A DNA stretch of 64,000 nt from contig CACXAT010000009.1 of assembly GCA_902765725.1 (NCBI GenBank), positions 1-64,000 of the forward strand, in the 5' to 3' direction. The translations under genes were made by a program, and so were the position numbers. Positions 8,898 through 17,648 of this stretch are shown here, in pieces. Each line of letters starts with the position of its first letter. The stretch's first letter is position 1. The notes below the pieces were generated by a model. It was not told the origin of the DNA, searched no databases, and saw only the letters and a list, made by a program, of their open reading frames with translations. This DNA is from an uncultured Lachnospiraceae bacterium (GTDB lineage: Bacteria > Bacillota > Clostridia > Lachnospirales > Lachnospiraceae).

Positions 8898-10172
8898 ATG
8901 AATCTGAAGAAGGCAATCAGTGTCGTCATGATCGGCACTATGGTCGGTACACTTGCTGCAGGAATGGCAACCACAACTACCTACGCTGCTGACACGATCA
9001 AGATCGGATGGCTGGCACCGCTTACCGGAACCGCTGCTGAGAACGGACAGCAGGTTACCTGGGCAGCAGAGATGATTGTTGACCTGATCAATGAAGAGCA
9101 TGCAGATGTCAACATGCTTCTGGCTGCGGACGCAGGTCTTCCGAACCTGGACGGCGCTCAGATCGAACTGGTAGAGGCTGACACGAAGGGCGACACCACG
9201 GTTGCTACTTCTGAAGCAAGAAGACTTATCTCCGAGGAAGGATGCGTAGCACTTACCGGACAGCTTACCTCTGGTATGTCCAAGGCTATCTCCGTTATCA
9301 CAGAGCAGTACGAGGTACCGCTTGTAACCGCAGGTTCAGCAGTTACGCTGACCGACGGAAGCGAAGATTATGACTGGCTGTTCAGATACAACCTGACAGA
9401 CGACACCTACATCGATGACTCCTACAAGCTCATGGATGAGGCCAATGCAGCCGGAACCGAGATCAAGACCGTTGCATTCCTTTCCGAAGACTCTGAGTTC
9501 GGTGCAAACATCGTTACCGTCGAAGAGAAGAAGGCTGAAGAGTATGGCTATGAGGTCGTTGAGAACATGACCTACGCAGCAAACTCCACCTCCCTTTCTT
9601 CTGAGGTTATCAAGCTGAAGGAAGCAAATCCGGACTGCCTGATGGTTGCCGGCTATGCTACCGACGTTATCCTTCTGATCAACACCATGAGCGATCAGGA
9701 CTGGTTCCCGAAGATGCTCATCGGACAGAGAGGCGGATTCGTAACTGCTGACTTCTTCTCCGCTCTTGGCGACAAGGTTGAGTACATCTTCTCCACCGGC
9801 GGCTGGGCAGAAGATATCCAGAAGGACTGCATCCAGTCTCTGGAAGAGATCTATCCGGAATACTCCAAGGGAATCGCATTCAACGAAGGTATGTCCAAGG
9901 ACTGCGCAGACGTTCTTCTGATCGCTTCCTGCATCAACCAGGCAGGCACCACTGATTCCGCAGCTCTCGCAGAAGCTCTGAAGGCTCCGGATGCTGACTG
10001 CTCACAGATCTTCATGCCGTGGACCTCAATCGAGATGAACGAGTACAACCAGAATACGGCTGCTACCGGTGTAATCATGCAGGTACAGGGCGGCTCCTAC
10101 AAGACCGTATATCCGGAAGAGGTTAAGACTGCTGACGCTGTCTTCGATGCTCCGACATGGTCTGAGAGATAA
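8898..10172 (+). CDS. livJ: LIV-type ABC transporter substrate-binding protein
   Basis: A 425-residue HAAT-family binding protein. The signal peptide MNLKKAISVVMIGTMVGTLA ends near TYA-AD; the mature part starts IKIGWLAPLTGTAAENGQQ. The phrases LISEEGCVALTGQLTSGMS and FPKMLIGQRGGFVTADFF pair it with the divergent paralogue. The ATG at 8898 follows AAGGAGG; an upstream in-frame start at 8805 has no such site and would bury the signal peptide. The first gene of the importer operon; the hairpin behind it would make its transcript more abundant than that of the permeases. The ligand may be an amino acid or, given the downstream genes, another polar compound. Confidence 0.9.
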   Translation: MNLKKAISVVMIGTMVGTLAAGMATTTTYAADTIKIGWLAPLTGTAAENGQQVTWAAEMIVDLINEEHADVNMLLAADAGLPNLDGAQIELVEADTKGDTTVATSEARRLISEEGCVALTGQLTSGMSKAISVITEQYEVPLVTAGSAVTLTDGSEDYDWLFRYNLTDDTYIDDSYKLMDEANAAGTEIKTVAFLSEDSEFGANIVTVEEKKAEEYGYEVVENMTYAANSTSLSSEVIKLKEANPDCLMVAGYATDVILLINTMSDQDWFPKMLIGQRGGFVTADFFSALGDKVEYIFSTGGWAEDIQKDCIQSLEEIYPEYSKGIAFNEGMSKDCADVLLIASCINQAGTTDSAALAEALKAPDADCSQIFMPWTSIEMNEYNQNTAATGVIMQVQGGSYKTVYPEEVKTADAVFDAPTWSER

Positions 10173-10208
10173 CTGACAGACCCTTACCAAGTTAAGGAAC
10201 GATTGGCG

Positions 10209-10237
10209 AGGCTGCCGCAGTTTCGCGGCAGCCTTTT
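10209..10237 (+). terminator. Partial terminator (attenuator) between binding-protein and permease genes
   Basis: AGGCTGCCGC (10209-10218) and GCGGCAGCCT (10225-10234) form a perfect 10-base-pair stem with a 6-base loop and only four T residues. Such a leaky terminator inside an ABC operon commonly keeps the binding protein in excess. Confidence 0.75.
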
Positions 10238-10266
10238 CCGATAAATAGGCACCAGGAGGTACATAT

Positions 10267-11127
10267 ATGGCCACTTTACTTCAGGCGCTGTATGAGGGCA
10301 TAATCAATGGCACCATTTACGCGCTGATCGCCATGGGCATTGCACTGGTCTGGGGCGTCATGGGAATTCTGAGCTTTTCACAGGGCGAATTCCTGATGAT
10401 CGCAATGTTCGTGGCATACTTCTTCTCGACTGCGACAGGCCTTCCGCCCGTTCTGGCACTTCCACTGTGCATGGGCGTTCTGTTTGTGCTCGGCCTGGGC
10501 ATCTATAAGACGATCATCTATAAGGCTCTGCAGGGGCCGACCCTTTCCCAGAGACTTATCACATTCGCACTCAGCCTCGTGCTTGTCAATGGCATGCTGA
10601 TGCTCTTCGGCGGAACATTCAAGACGATCCAGCATACCGGTATGGAAGGCTCCATTAACATCGGACCGCTCGTCATCGCAAAGAACAGGATCATCCCGTT
10701 CATCATCGCGGTCTGCGTATTCGTGTTTATGCTGTGGTTCCTGAATAAGACAAGGCAGGGCAAGGCAATCCGCGCGACATCCATGGATAAGACGGCTGCC
10801 GAGCATGTGGGAATCAATACCGAGAAGTCCTATGCTCTGGCATTCGGCCTGTCAGCAGCTGTCGCAGGCGCTGCAGGATGTGCACTCTCTTATTACTATT
10901 ACTGCTATCCGAGCGTTGGCGGAAACTTCCAGCTGTTTGGTTTCATCGCAGTTGTTATGGGCGGTTTCGGATCCGTTGAAGGCGCTATCGTCGGAGGCCT
11001 GATCATGGGACTTGTCGACTCCCTGACCGGTGTTTATTTCAATACCGCGTTCAAGTATCTGGGTGTCTGCCTGATCTTCATGCTGATACTGCAGTTCAAG
11101 CCTAAGGGATTGTTTGGAGGAAAATAA
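10267..11127 (+). CDS. livH: LIV-type ABC transporter permease LivH
   Basis: A 286-residue inner-membrane permease with about eight spans. It starts LLQALYEGIINGTIYALIAMGIALVWGVMGILSFSQGEF, a very typical LivH opening, and contains the EAA-like ATSMDKTAAEHVGINTEKSYALAFGLSAAVAGAAG and the end LILQFKPKGLFG. The start has AGGAGGTACATAT upstream. The stop at 11125-11127 is followed one base later by the livM start. Confidence 0.93.
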   Translation: MATLLQALYEGIINGTIYALIAMGIALVWGVMGILSFSQGEFLMIAMFVAYFFSTATGLPPVLALPLCMGVLFVLGLGIYKTIIYKALQGPTLSQRLITFALSLVLVNGMLMLFGGTFKTIQHTGMEGSINIGPLVIAKNRIIPFIIAVCVFVFMLWFLNKTRQGKAIRATSMDKTAAEHVGINTEKSYALAFGLSAAVAGAAGCALSYYYYCYPSVGGNFQLFGFIAVVMGGFGSVEGAIVGGLIMGLVDSLTGVYFNTAFKYLGVCLIFMLILQFKPKGLFGGK

Positions 11128-11128
11128 G

Positions 11129-12127
11129 ATGAAAGCTATTTTTGGTGATATGAATAAAAAACAGGTCATCTTGCTGGTCGTCCTCCTTGCATTTGCAGTG
11201 ATCGCTCCGCAGATCTTTACGAGCCTGTTTGTCCGCAACCTTCTGATCCTCATTGTCATCTGGTCGATCCTGGGCATGGGCTGGAACGTTATGGGCGGCT
11301 ACTGCGGACAGGTTTCCAACGGACACAGCATGTATTACGGACTTGGAGCTTATTCCGTAGGCCTGACGCTTCAGTATTTCAAACTCAGCCCGTGGATCGC
11401 GATCCCGTTCGGAATGTGCCTGGCAGCCTGCTTCGCATGGGTGATCGGCAAGCCGATCCTGAGACTGAAAGGACATGCATTCGCGATCTGCACCATGGCT
11501 CTGGCAGAGTGCATGCGCTACATCTGCGTAAACCTTAAGTTTACCAATGGCGCGAAGGGTGTATCCATGTTCAATAAGAGCCTGAATTCTGTTCTGTATC
11601 TGCAGTTCAAGGATTCCAGGATCTACTACTACCTGTTTCTGGTGATCATGCTGATCGTGCTGGCTCTGATCAAGGTCCTCAGCAAGAGAAAGTTCTTCTA
11701 CTATCTGAGAACGATCCGCGGCAACGAAGACGCGGCAGCCAGTGTCGGCATCGATGTTTCCAAGTATAAGATCCGTGCCTATATGCTGAGCGCTGCTCTG
11801 GTAAGCCTGGGCGGCAGCCTGTACGCCCAGTACATGCTGTACTTCGATCCTGCAAGCATGATGACCCTGAACGTATCCATGATGATCGTTCTGGTCGCGG
11901 TCATGGGCGGCATCGGAACTGTTCTCGGCCCGATCCTTGGCGCGGTCATCATCGAGTGCCTCTCTGAATACACCAGATCTTTCCTGGGCAAGTTCGGTGG
12001 TCTCGACATGGTCCTGTACGGTGTTCTGGTCATCATCATAGTCCTGTTCCTGCCGGGCGGCCTGCTTACACTTCCGTCTAAGATCCGTGACTGGCGCAGC
12101 AGGAAGAATACGGGGGTGGCAAAATGA
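11129..12127 (+). CDS. livM: LIV-type ABC transporter permease LivM
   Basis: A 332-residue permease with the family phrases WNVMGGYCGQVSNGHSMYYGLGAYSVGL, TIRGNEDAAASVGIDVSKYKIRAYMLSAALVSLGGSLYAQY and VMGGIGTVLGPILGAVII. I use the ATG at 11129 (GGAGGAAAATAAG upstream) rather than the TTG at 11114. The end overlaps livG by four bases (ATGA). Confidence 0.93.
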   Translation: MKAIFGDMNKKQVILLVVLLAFAVIAPQIFTSLFVRNLLILIVIWSILGMGWNVMGGYCGQVSNGHSMYYGLGAYSVGLTLQYFKLSPWIAIPFGMCLAACFAWVIGKPILRLKGHAFAICTMALAECMRYICVNLKFTNGAKGVSMFNKSLNSVLYLQFKDSRIYYYLFLVIMLIVLALIKVLSKRKFFYYLRTIRGNEDAAASVGIDVSKYKIRAYMLSAALVSLGGSLYAQYMLYFDPASMMTLNVSMMIVLVAVMGGIGTVLGPILGAVIIECLSEYTRSFLGKFGGLDMVLYGVLVIIIVLFLPGGLLTLPSKIRDWRSRKNTGVAK

Positions 12128-12861
12128 GTAAAATCCTCGAGTTAAACGCAATCACAAAAAAGTTCGGCGGCCTTGTCGCAAACGAAAACGTAAGCTTTGA
12201 CGTAGAAGAAGGCGAGATCGTCGGTGTTGTCGGCCCCAACGGTGCAGGTAAAACAACGCTCTTCAATTCGATCTCCGGCGCGTTCCTGCCGACCAGCGGA
12301 ACCATTACTTTCAATGGAAAGGACATCACGAACCTTCCCGCGCATGAGTGCGCGAAGATCGGTATCGGAAGAACTTTCCAGATCCCGCAGTCTCTCAATG
12401 AGATGACCGTATGGGAGAATGTCATTGTCGGAGCGCTGTGCCACACCTCCAACATGAATGAGGCGATGCACAAGGTCAATGAAGTCCTGGAACTGTGCGG
12501 AATGGAGAAGTTCCGCGACATGCTGGCTGGAAAGCTGAATGTCGCTCAGAAGAAGCGTCTTGAGATCGCCCGCGCGATGGCGACCGATCCGAAGCTCCTG
12601 CTTCTGGATGAGACCATGGCAGGCCTGACGGCTACAGAGCGTAAGGAAGCAGTCGACCTGATCCACAAGATCAACTCGATGGGCGTCGCGATCCTGACGA
12701 TCGAACATAACATGGACGTTGTCATGAGCGTTTCCAACAGAGTTGTCGTTCTTGTTTCCGGCAGACTGCTGATGGTAGGAAGTCCGCAGGAAGTTGTTTC
12801 CAATCCGGAAGTCATCAGCGCATATCTGGGAGGAGGTTCGAAGGATGAGTCAGATGAATGA
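12124..12861 (+). CDS. livG: LIV-type ABC transporter ATPase LivG
   Basis: A 245-residue ABC ATPase with Walker A GPNGAGKTTLFN, signature region LNVAQKKRLEIARAMAT (a variant of LSxGQ, here NVAQK), Walker B LLLLDETMAGL and switch TIEHNMDVV. The length and the RTFQIPQSLNEMTVWENV loop are typical of LivG. It starts in the ATGA overlap with livM and overlaps livF by 17 bases. Confidence 0.93.
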   Translation: MSKILELNAITKKFGGLVANENVSFDVEEGEIVGVVGPNGAGKTTLFNSISGAFLPTSGTITFNGKDITNLPAHECAKIGIGRTFQIPQSLNEMTVWENVIVGALCHTSNMNEAMHKVNEVLELCGMEKFRDMLAGKLNVAQKKRLEIARAMATDPKLLLLDETMAGLTATERKEAVDLIHKINSMGVAILTIEHNMDVVMSVSNRVVVLVSGRLLMVGSPQEVVSNPEVISAYLGGGSKDESDE

Positions 12862-13576
12862 TAAGAAAAAGATTATCGAAGTAAAGAACCTTCGCGCCGG
12901 ATACGGATTTGTTGAGGTTGTACATGATGTATCCTTCTCGGTAGGTGAAGGCGAGATCCTTGCGATCCTGGGCTCCAACGGAGCCGGCAAGACCTCCACC
13001 CTCCGCGCGCTTACCGGCGAGATCAAGCCGATGGGCGGCGAGATCCTCTACGAGGGAAAGTCCATCGTAGGAGTCAAGCCCTATAAGCTGGCTCAGATGG
13101 GTATGTCCATGGTTCCTGAGGGACGTCATCTGTTTGGAAACCTCTCTGTACAGGACAACCTGCTCATGGGTGCGTACCTGATCAAGGACCAGAATCAGCT
13201 TCAGAAGAACCTTGAGGAGGTCTACAAGCTGTTCCCGAGAGTTAAGGAACGTGCGAAGCAGACGGCAAGGACTCTGTCCGGCGGTGAGCAGCAGATGGTT
13301 GCGATCGCCAGAGGTATGATGATGAACCCGAAGGTCCTGATCCTGGACGAGCCGTCTCTGGGTCTGATGCCGAAGCTGGTCGGTGAGATCTTTGAATTCG
13401 TCAAAGAGATTGCCAGTATGGGCATCACAATCCTGATCGTTGAGCAGAATGCATCTGAAACCCTGAAGTTCTGTGACTATGCATATGTCATTCAGAACGG
13501 TGAGACTGTTATCAGCGGAACCGGCGCAGAACTTCTTACAAATGAAGATGTTAAGAAGGCCTACCTGGGAGGCTGA
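12845..13576 (+). CDS. livF: LIV-type ABC transporter ATPase LivF
   Basis: About 243 residues with Walker A LGSNGAGKTSTLR, the LivF phrase MGMSMVPEGRHLFGNLSVQDNLLMGAY, signature RTLSGGEQQMVAIARGMM, Walker B VLILDEPSLGLMPKLV and IVEQNASETL. The ATG at 12845 follows GGAGG by eight bases and lies inside the end of livG; the frame also opens earlier, at 12794, but without such a site. It pairs with LivG to energise the importer. The next gene, a DeoR-type regulator, follows after 76 bases. Confidence 0.93.
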   Translation: MSQMNDKKKIIEVKNLRAGYGFVEVVHDVSFSVGEGEILAILGSNGAGKTSTLRALTGEIKPMGGEILYEGKSIVGVKPYKLAQMGMSMVPEGRHLFGNLSVQDNLLMGAYLIKDQNQLQKNLEEVYKLFPRVKERAKQTARTLSGGEQQMVAIARGMMMNPKVLILDEPSLGLMPKLVGEIFEFVKEIASMGITILIVEQNASETLKFCDYAYVIQNGETVISGTGAELLTNEDVKKAYLGG

Positions 13577-13652
13577 CGCGAACAGCCTCTGTGGCATGGT
13601 GCCGGTCTGGCATTCCGTCCGCAGGGGCTGACTTAAAGAATGGGGTACTTAC

Positions 13653-14426
13653 ATGGCACAGAAAGATCGAGTATTTGAGATTCTGGATCTGGTTCGTGCG
13701 AAGCAGAAGGTTAATGTTTCCGAACTGAGCAAGAAGTTCGGAGTGACCGGGGAGACGATCCGCAGGGATCTGGAGAGGCTGGAGCGGGAAGGATATGTAG
13801 CCCGCACCTACGGCGGAGCAGTTCTGATCCAGCAGCCTCCGGGACATGTGAACTATACGGAACGCGCTGTCCTGAATGTAGAAGCGAAGATGAGGATGGG
13901 AGAGCTTACGGCATCTATACTTCCCTCTTCCGGCGCCATTGGATGTGATGCAAGTACAACGGTTCTGTCTGTCATACCATTTATTAAAGACAATGCAGGA
14001 ATCACACTGTTGACGAATTCCATCCGGATCCCGAATGATTTCATGTATGACAAGATCCGGATCATCTCCACAGGAGGAAACCTGCGGAGCAGAACACAGT
14101 CGCTGCAGGGCGAGGTTACGACCAAAGCGATGGAGGGTTATTTCCTGGATCTGTGCATGCTCAGCTGCAGGTCTCTGGATCTTGAGAACGGGATCTATGA
14201 GGGAGATGAGGAGGAAGCTTATTTTAAAAATGTGATGGTAGCACATTCAAGAAGAGTCATCCTGCTCGCAGACCACACCAAGTTTAACAAAACATCATTG
14301 ATCCGGACCCTTTCATACGACAAGGTGGACGTGCTGGTAACGGACAGGAAGCCTGATGATGAATGGATCCTCCGGATGAAGCAGCAGAATGTCAGAGTTC
14401 TTTATCCGGGAGTTGATTTTACGTAA
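13653..14426 (+). CDS. DeoR/GlpR-family transcriptional regulator
   Basis: A 257-residue regulator. Residues 6-57 form the DeoR winged helix (RVFEILDLVRAKQKVNVSELSKKFGVTGETIRRDLERLE, then REGYVARTYGGAVL). The C-terminal DeoRC sugar-phosphate-sensing domain contains GCDASTTVLSVIPFI, LLTNSIRI, STGGNLRSRTQSLQG and LLADHTKFNKTS. The family usually represses sugar or polyol catabolic genes and is released by a phosphorylated intermediate. Its place between the LIV-type importer and the polyol-type genes makes it the likely local regulator of both. The ribosome binding site is weak (GGGGT). Confidence 0.88.
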   Translation: MAQKDRVFEILDLVRAKQKVNVSELSKKFGVTGETIRRDLERLEREGYVARTYGGAVLIQQPPGHVNYTERAVLNVEAKMRMGELTASILPSSGAIGCDASTTVLSVIPFIKDNAGITLLTNSIRIPNDFMYDKIRIISTGGNLRSRTQSLQGEVTTKAMEGYFLDLCMLSCRSLDLENGIYEGDEEEAYFKNVMVAHSRRVILLADHTKFNKTSLIRTLSYDKVDVLVTDRKPDDEWILRMKQQNVRVLYPGVDFT

Positions 14427-14466
14427 CTGAAGTTGCATCTCACGCAGACAAGGAGGAAAGACTGCT

Positions 14467-15567
14467 ATGCATGCATTGAAAAGATTTGGAACAGCATTTG
14501 GCGGATATAAGATGATTGAGAATTATCCGGAACCGGAGTGCGGACCTGAGGATATCATCGTTCAGATCAAGGCCGCGGCGATCTGCGGAGCGGATATGAA
14601 GCACTGGGGAGTGGATACCGGTTACGATGACACGAACTGCCCGCCGGATCAGCAGCAGTCTGTACGCGGCCATGAGTTTGCAGGTGAGATCGTCAAGGTC
14701 GGCGAGCTGGTCAAGGACTGGCATGTGGGACAGAGAGTCGTATCCGACAACTCTGCATACGTATGCGGCAAGTGCCCGGCCTGCGAGAGAGGCGATTTCC
14801 TCTGCTGTGAGAATAAGATCAACCTCGGACTTGACTGGAACACCTGGGGCGGCGGCTTCTCCAAGTACTGCAAGATTCCCGGAGAGATTCTCCGCATCCA
14901 CAAGCATGCGATCTGGGAGATCCCGGAAAATGTGAAGTATGAAGAGGCAGCGGTCCTCGACCCGATCTGCAATGCCTACAAGGCTGTTGCACAGCAGTCT
15001 TCCCTGATGCCGGGGCAGGATGTTGTCGTATTCGGCACAGGCCCGCTCGGACTGTTCTCCCTCCAGATCGCGAAGCTGATGGGCGCAGTTAACATCGTTA
15101 TGGTCGGCCTCCAGGACGACACCAAGATCCGCTTCGACATCGCGAAACAGCTTGGCGCTACCCACTGTGTAAATGGTTCTGTTGAAGATGTTGTCGCACG
15201 CTGCACCGAGATCTGCGGCAGGGACAACCTGGGACTGGTCGTAGAGTGCTCCGGAGCGAACATCGCCCTGAAGCAGGCAATCGAGATGCTCCGCCCGAAC
15301 GGCGAAGTCGTCCGTGTAGGCATGGGATTCAGACCGCTTGAGTTCTCCATCAATGACATCACTTCCTGGAATAAGAGCATCATCGGTCATATGGCGTATG
15401 ACTCCACTTCCTGGAGAAACTGCATCCGCCTGCTGGCATCCGGACAGATCCAGGTTCAGCCGATGATCACTCACAGACTGGGACTGTCTCAGTGGAAAGA
15501 GGGCTTCGACGCGATGGCGAAGAAGGAAGCCATCAAGGTTATCTTCACCTATGACTATGACGACTGA
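14467..15567 (+). CDS. Zinc-dependent alcohol dehydrogenase, sorbitol/threonine dehydrogenase-like
   Basis: A 366-residue medium-chain dehydrogenase. Catalytic zinc ligands are likely in AAAICGADMKHW and VRGHEFAGE; the structural zinc set is CGKCPACERGDFLCC. The Rossmann motif is VVVFGTGPLGLFSLQIAKLMGA. It has an unusual insertion GVDTGYDDTNCPPDQQQS between the first catalytic Cys and the GHE. It would oxidise a secondary alcohol of a polyol, or reduce the ketose, with NAD(P). The start at 14467 follows AAGGAGGAAAG. Together with the next dehydrogenase, aldolase and kinase it forms a catabolic run. Confidence 0.88.
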   Translation: MHALKRFGTAFGGYKMIENYPEPECGPEDIIVQIKAAAICGADMKHWGVDTGYDDTNCPPDQQQSVRGHEFAGEIVKVGELVKDWHVGQRVVSDNSAYVCGKCPACERGDFLCCENKINLGLDWNTWGGGFSKYCKIPGEILRIHKHAIWEIPENVKYEEAAVLDPICNAYKAVAQQSSLMPGQDVVVFGTGPLGLFSLQIAKLMGAVNIVMVGLQDDTKIRFDIAKQLGATHCVNGSVEDVVARCTEICGRDNLGLVVECSGANIALKQAIEMLRPNGEVVRVGMGFRPLEFSINDITSWNKSIIGHMAYDSTSWRNCIRLLASGQIQVQPMITHRLGLSQWKEGFDAMAKKEAIKVIFTYDYDD

Positions 15568-15582
15568 TCGGAGGAAATGACA

Positions 15583-16629
15583 ATGAAGAATTCCAAGGCA
15601 ATACTTGTCCATCCGGGTCTCATGGAGATCCGTGAGGCGGACATGCCTGTACTCAAAGATACAGATGTTATGATCCGGGTCAGAGAAGTTGGTGTCTGCG
15701 GATCTGATGTACACGGATTCCAGTTTGGTCCGTTCATTCCGCCCAAGGATCCCAATCAGGAGATCGGACTCGGACATGAGTGCGCGGGCGAGGTGGTCCA
15801 GGTCGGCGCCAAGGTTAAGAACTTTAAGCCCGGCGACCGTGTCTGCATCGAACCCGGAGTACCCTGCGGCCATTGCAAATACTGCCGTACCGGACGCTAC
15901 AACCTCTGCCCGGACGTTGATTTCATGGCAACCCAGCCGAATTACCGCGGCGCTCTGACCAACTATCTGGTGCATCCGGAAGAATTCACCTATCATCTGC
16001 CGGATAACATGGACTACGTGGAAGGCGCTCTTGTAGAACCGGCATCCGTCGGCATGCACGCAGCGCTCCTGTCCGGCATCCGCCCGGGTGAGTCCGCAGT
16101 GATCCTCGGAGGAGGCTGCATCGGACTGATGACCCTGCAGGGTCTGGTATCCTGTGGTGTTACCGACATCACGGTAGTCGACGTCATGGACAACCGCCTT
16201 GAGATGGCTAAGAAGCTTGGCGCAGCTCACACTGTGAACGGAATGAAGGAAGATACCGTGGCAGTCTGCAGAGCCCTTACCGAGGATATGGGAGCTGATT
16301 ATGTGTTTGAGACCGCAGGCGCAGTCATCACGGCGCAGCAGGCGGTGAAGATCGTTGCCAGAGGCGGCAAGATCATGCAGGTCGGAACTCAGTCCAAGGA
16401 AGTTCCGGTTGATTTCCTCAAGATCAACCGCGAAGTGACGATCCAGACCAGCTTCCGTTACAGGAACTGCTATCCGGCAGTTATCGCCGCGATCAGCAGC
16501 GGAAGATTTGATGTGAAATCCATGGTTACTGCAACCTATGACTACAAGGATGTACAGCAGGCATTTGATGACTCCGTCAACAAGAAAGCAGAGATCATTA
16601 AGTCCGTCATCCATATGCCGGAGGAGTAA
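15583..16629 (+). CDS. Zinc-dependent alcohol dehydrogenase, L-iditol 2-dehydrogenase-like
   Basis: About 348 residues with VGVCGSDVHGF and LGHECAGEVVQVG for the catalytic zinc, CGHCKYCRTGRYNLC for the structural zinc, VEPASVGMHAA, and the dinucleotide motif ILGGGCIGLMTLQ. These are the marks of sorbitol/iditol dehydrogenases. GGAGGAA precedes two ATGs; the one at 15583 has the normal spacing, that at 15577 is too close. Two non-identical dehydrogenases in tandem suggest oxidation of a polyol at two positions or use of two substrates. Confidence 0.9.
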   Translation: MKNSKAILVHPGLMEIREADMPVLKDTDVMIRVREVGVCGSDVHGFQFGPFIPPKDPNQEIGLGHECAGEVVQVGAKVKNFKPGDRVCIEPGVPCGHCKYCRTGRYNLCPDVDFMATQPNYRGALTNYLVHPEEFTYHLPDNMDYVEGALVEPASVGMHAALLSGIRPGESAVILGGGCIGLMTLQGLVSCGVTDITVVDVMDNRLEMAKKLGAAHTVNGMKEDTVAVCRALTEDMGADYVFETAGAVITAQQAVKIVARGGKIMQVGTQSKEVPVDFLKINREVTIQTSFRYRNCYPAVIAAISSGRFDVKSMVTATYDYKDVQQAFDDSVNKKAEIIKSVIHMPEE

Positions 16630-16680
16630 TCCGACCGGAACACCAGAACAAACAATCAATTCCATCAGGAGGAAATAAAT

Positions 16681-17520
16681 ATGTTATCTGACATCAGGTA
16701 TTGGGAGAAGAAGGCAAGCGACGGACATTATGCGATCCCGCATTTTAATGTGTGGAACGCTGAGATGCTCATGGGTGTTATCGATGCTGCAGAGGAGCTG
16801 CGCGCACCGGTCATCATCTCTTTCGGAACAGGATTTACCGGCAATACGGTATTTGAAGACTTCTGCTACATGATGGATTCCATGGCAAGAAAGGCATCCG
16901 TTCCGGTTATCGAGCACTGGGATCACGGCCGCAACATGACGATCCTCCAGAATGCAGTCAATCACTGCATGAATTCTGTCATGCGTGATGCATCCGCGCT
17001 TCCCTTTGAAGAGAATGTTGCAGAGATCAAGCGCTGCGTAGATTATTTCCATCCGCTGAACATTCCGGTAGAGGCTGAGCTGGGACATGTTGGAAATGAG
17101 ACCGTCTATGAAGAGGCTCTGTCTGACTACCACTACACAGAACCGGACAAGGCGAAGGAATTCGTTGAGAGAACCGGATGCGACTCCCTCGCAGTTGCGA
17201 TCGGCAATGTCCATGGTGTCTATTCTTCCGAGCCGAAGCTGAACTTCGATATTCTGGAGCAGGTTCACAAAGAAGTCAGCGTTCCGCTGGTACTTCACGG
17301 TGCGTCCGGAATCGGCGACGAGGACATCAAGAAGGCGATCTCTCTTGGAATTGCGAAGATCAATATCCATACCGAGCTGTGCCAGGCTGCCATGGAAGCG
17401 ATCAATGCACACAAGGACGAGCCGTTCCTGGCAGTGGAGCGCGAGGTCCGCAAGGCTGTTAAAGAGCGTGCGATGTATAAGATCAACCTGTTCGGAGATG
17501 CAGGAAGAGCTGACGAGTAA
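16681..17520 (+). CDS. Class II ketose-bisphosphate aldolase (fructose/tagatose-bisphosphate type)
   Basis: A 279-residue class II aldolase of the GatY/KbaY/FbaA family, which cleaves a ketose phosphate to DHAP and an aldehyde with Zn2+. Visible marks are AIPHFNVWNAEML, the metal site IEHWDHG (usually HLDHG), VEAELGHVGNE, AIGNVHGVY, VLHGASGIGDEDIKKAI and INIHTEL. The Trp in place of Leu in the HxDH motif and the reduced similarity in the substrate loop leave open a non-standard substrate, for example a ketose 1-phosphate. AGGAGGAAATAA precedes the ATG. Confidence 0.9.
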   Translation: MLSDIRYWEKKASDGHYAIPHFNVWNAEMLMGVIDAAEELRAPVIISFGTGFTGNTVFEDFCYMMDSMARKASVPVIEHWDHGRNMTILQNAVNHCMNSVMRDASALPFEENVAEIKRCVDYFHPLNIPVEAELGHVGNETVYEEALSDYHYTEPDKAKEFVERTGCDSLAVAIGNVHGVYSSEPKLNFDILEQVHKEVSVPLVLHGASGIGDEDIKKAISLGIAKINIHTELCQAAMEAINAHKDEPFLAVEREVRKAVKERAMYKINLFGDAGRADE

Positions 17521-17536
17521 TTAGCGTCGGATTGAG

Positions 17537-17607
17537 GCGGCAATTCATTTCGCTTCGAAAGGTATACTGCAAACATGTCGCCTTTCGAAGCTCCCTGAAT
17601 TGTCCGC
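17537..17607. repeat. Two-level intergenic inverted repeat inside the catabolic operon
   Basis: Between aldolase and reductase genes, GCTTCGAAAGG (17552-17562) and CCTTTCGAAGC (17581-17591) pair perfectly. Outside them GCGG-CAATTCA (17537-17547) pairs with TGAATTG-TCCGC (17596-17607) apart from one bulged base. No T-run follows, so it is not a standard terminator. It may stabilise or mark processing of the mRNA, or be a remnant of a small palindromic repeat. Confidence 0.7.
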
Positions 17608-17648
17608 AGCATAACAAGGTTTGATGTAAGAAATAAGGAGAATCCACC

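Noticed and set aside
14440..16665. Minus-strand open frame of 741 codons opposite the two alcohol dehydrogenase genes
   Set aside because: It mirrors two genes with full catalytic motifs and good ribosome binding sites, has a Leu/Asp/His-rich composition typical of antisense frames and no recognisable domain.
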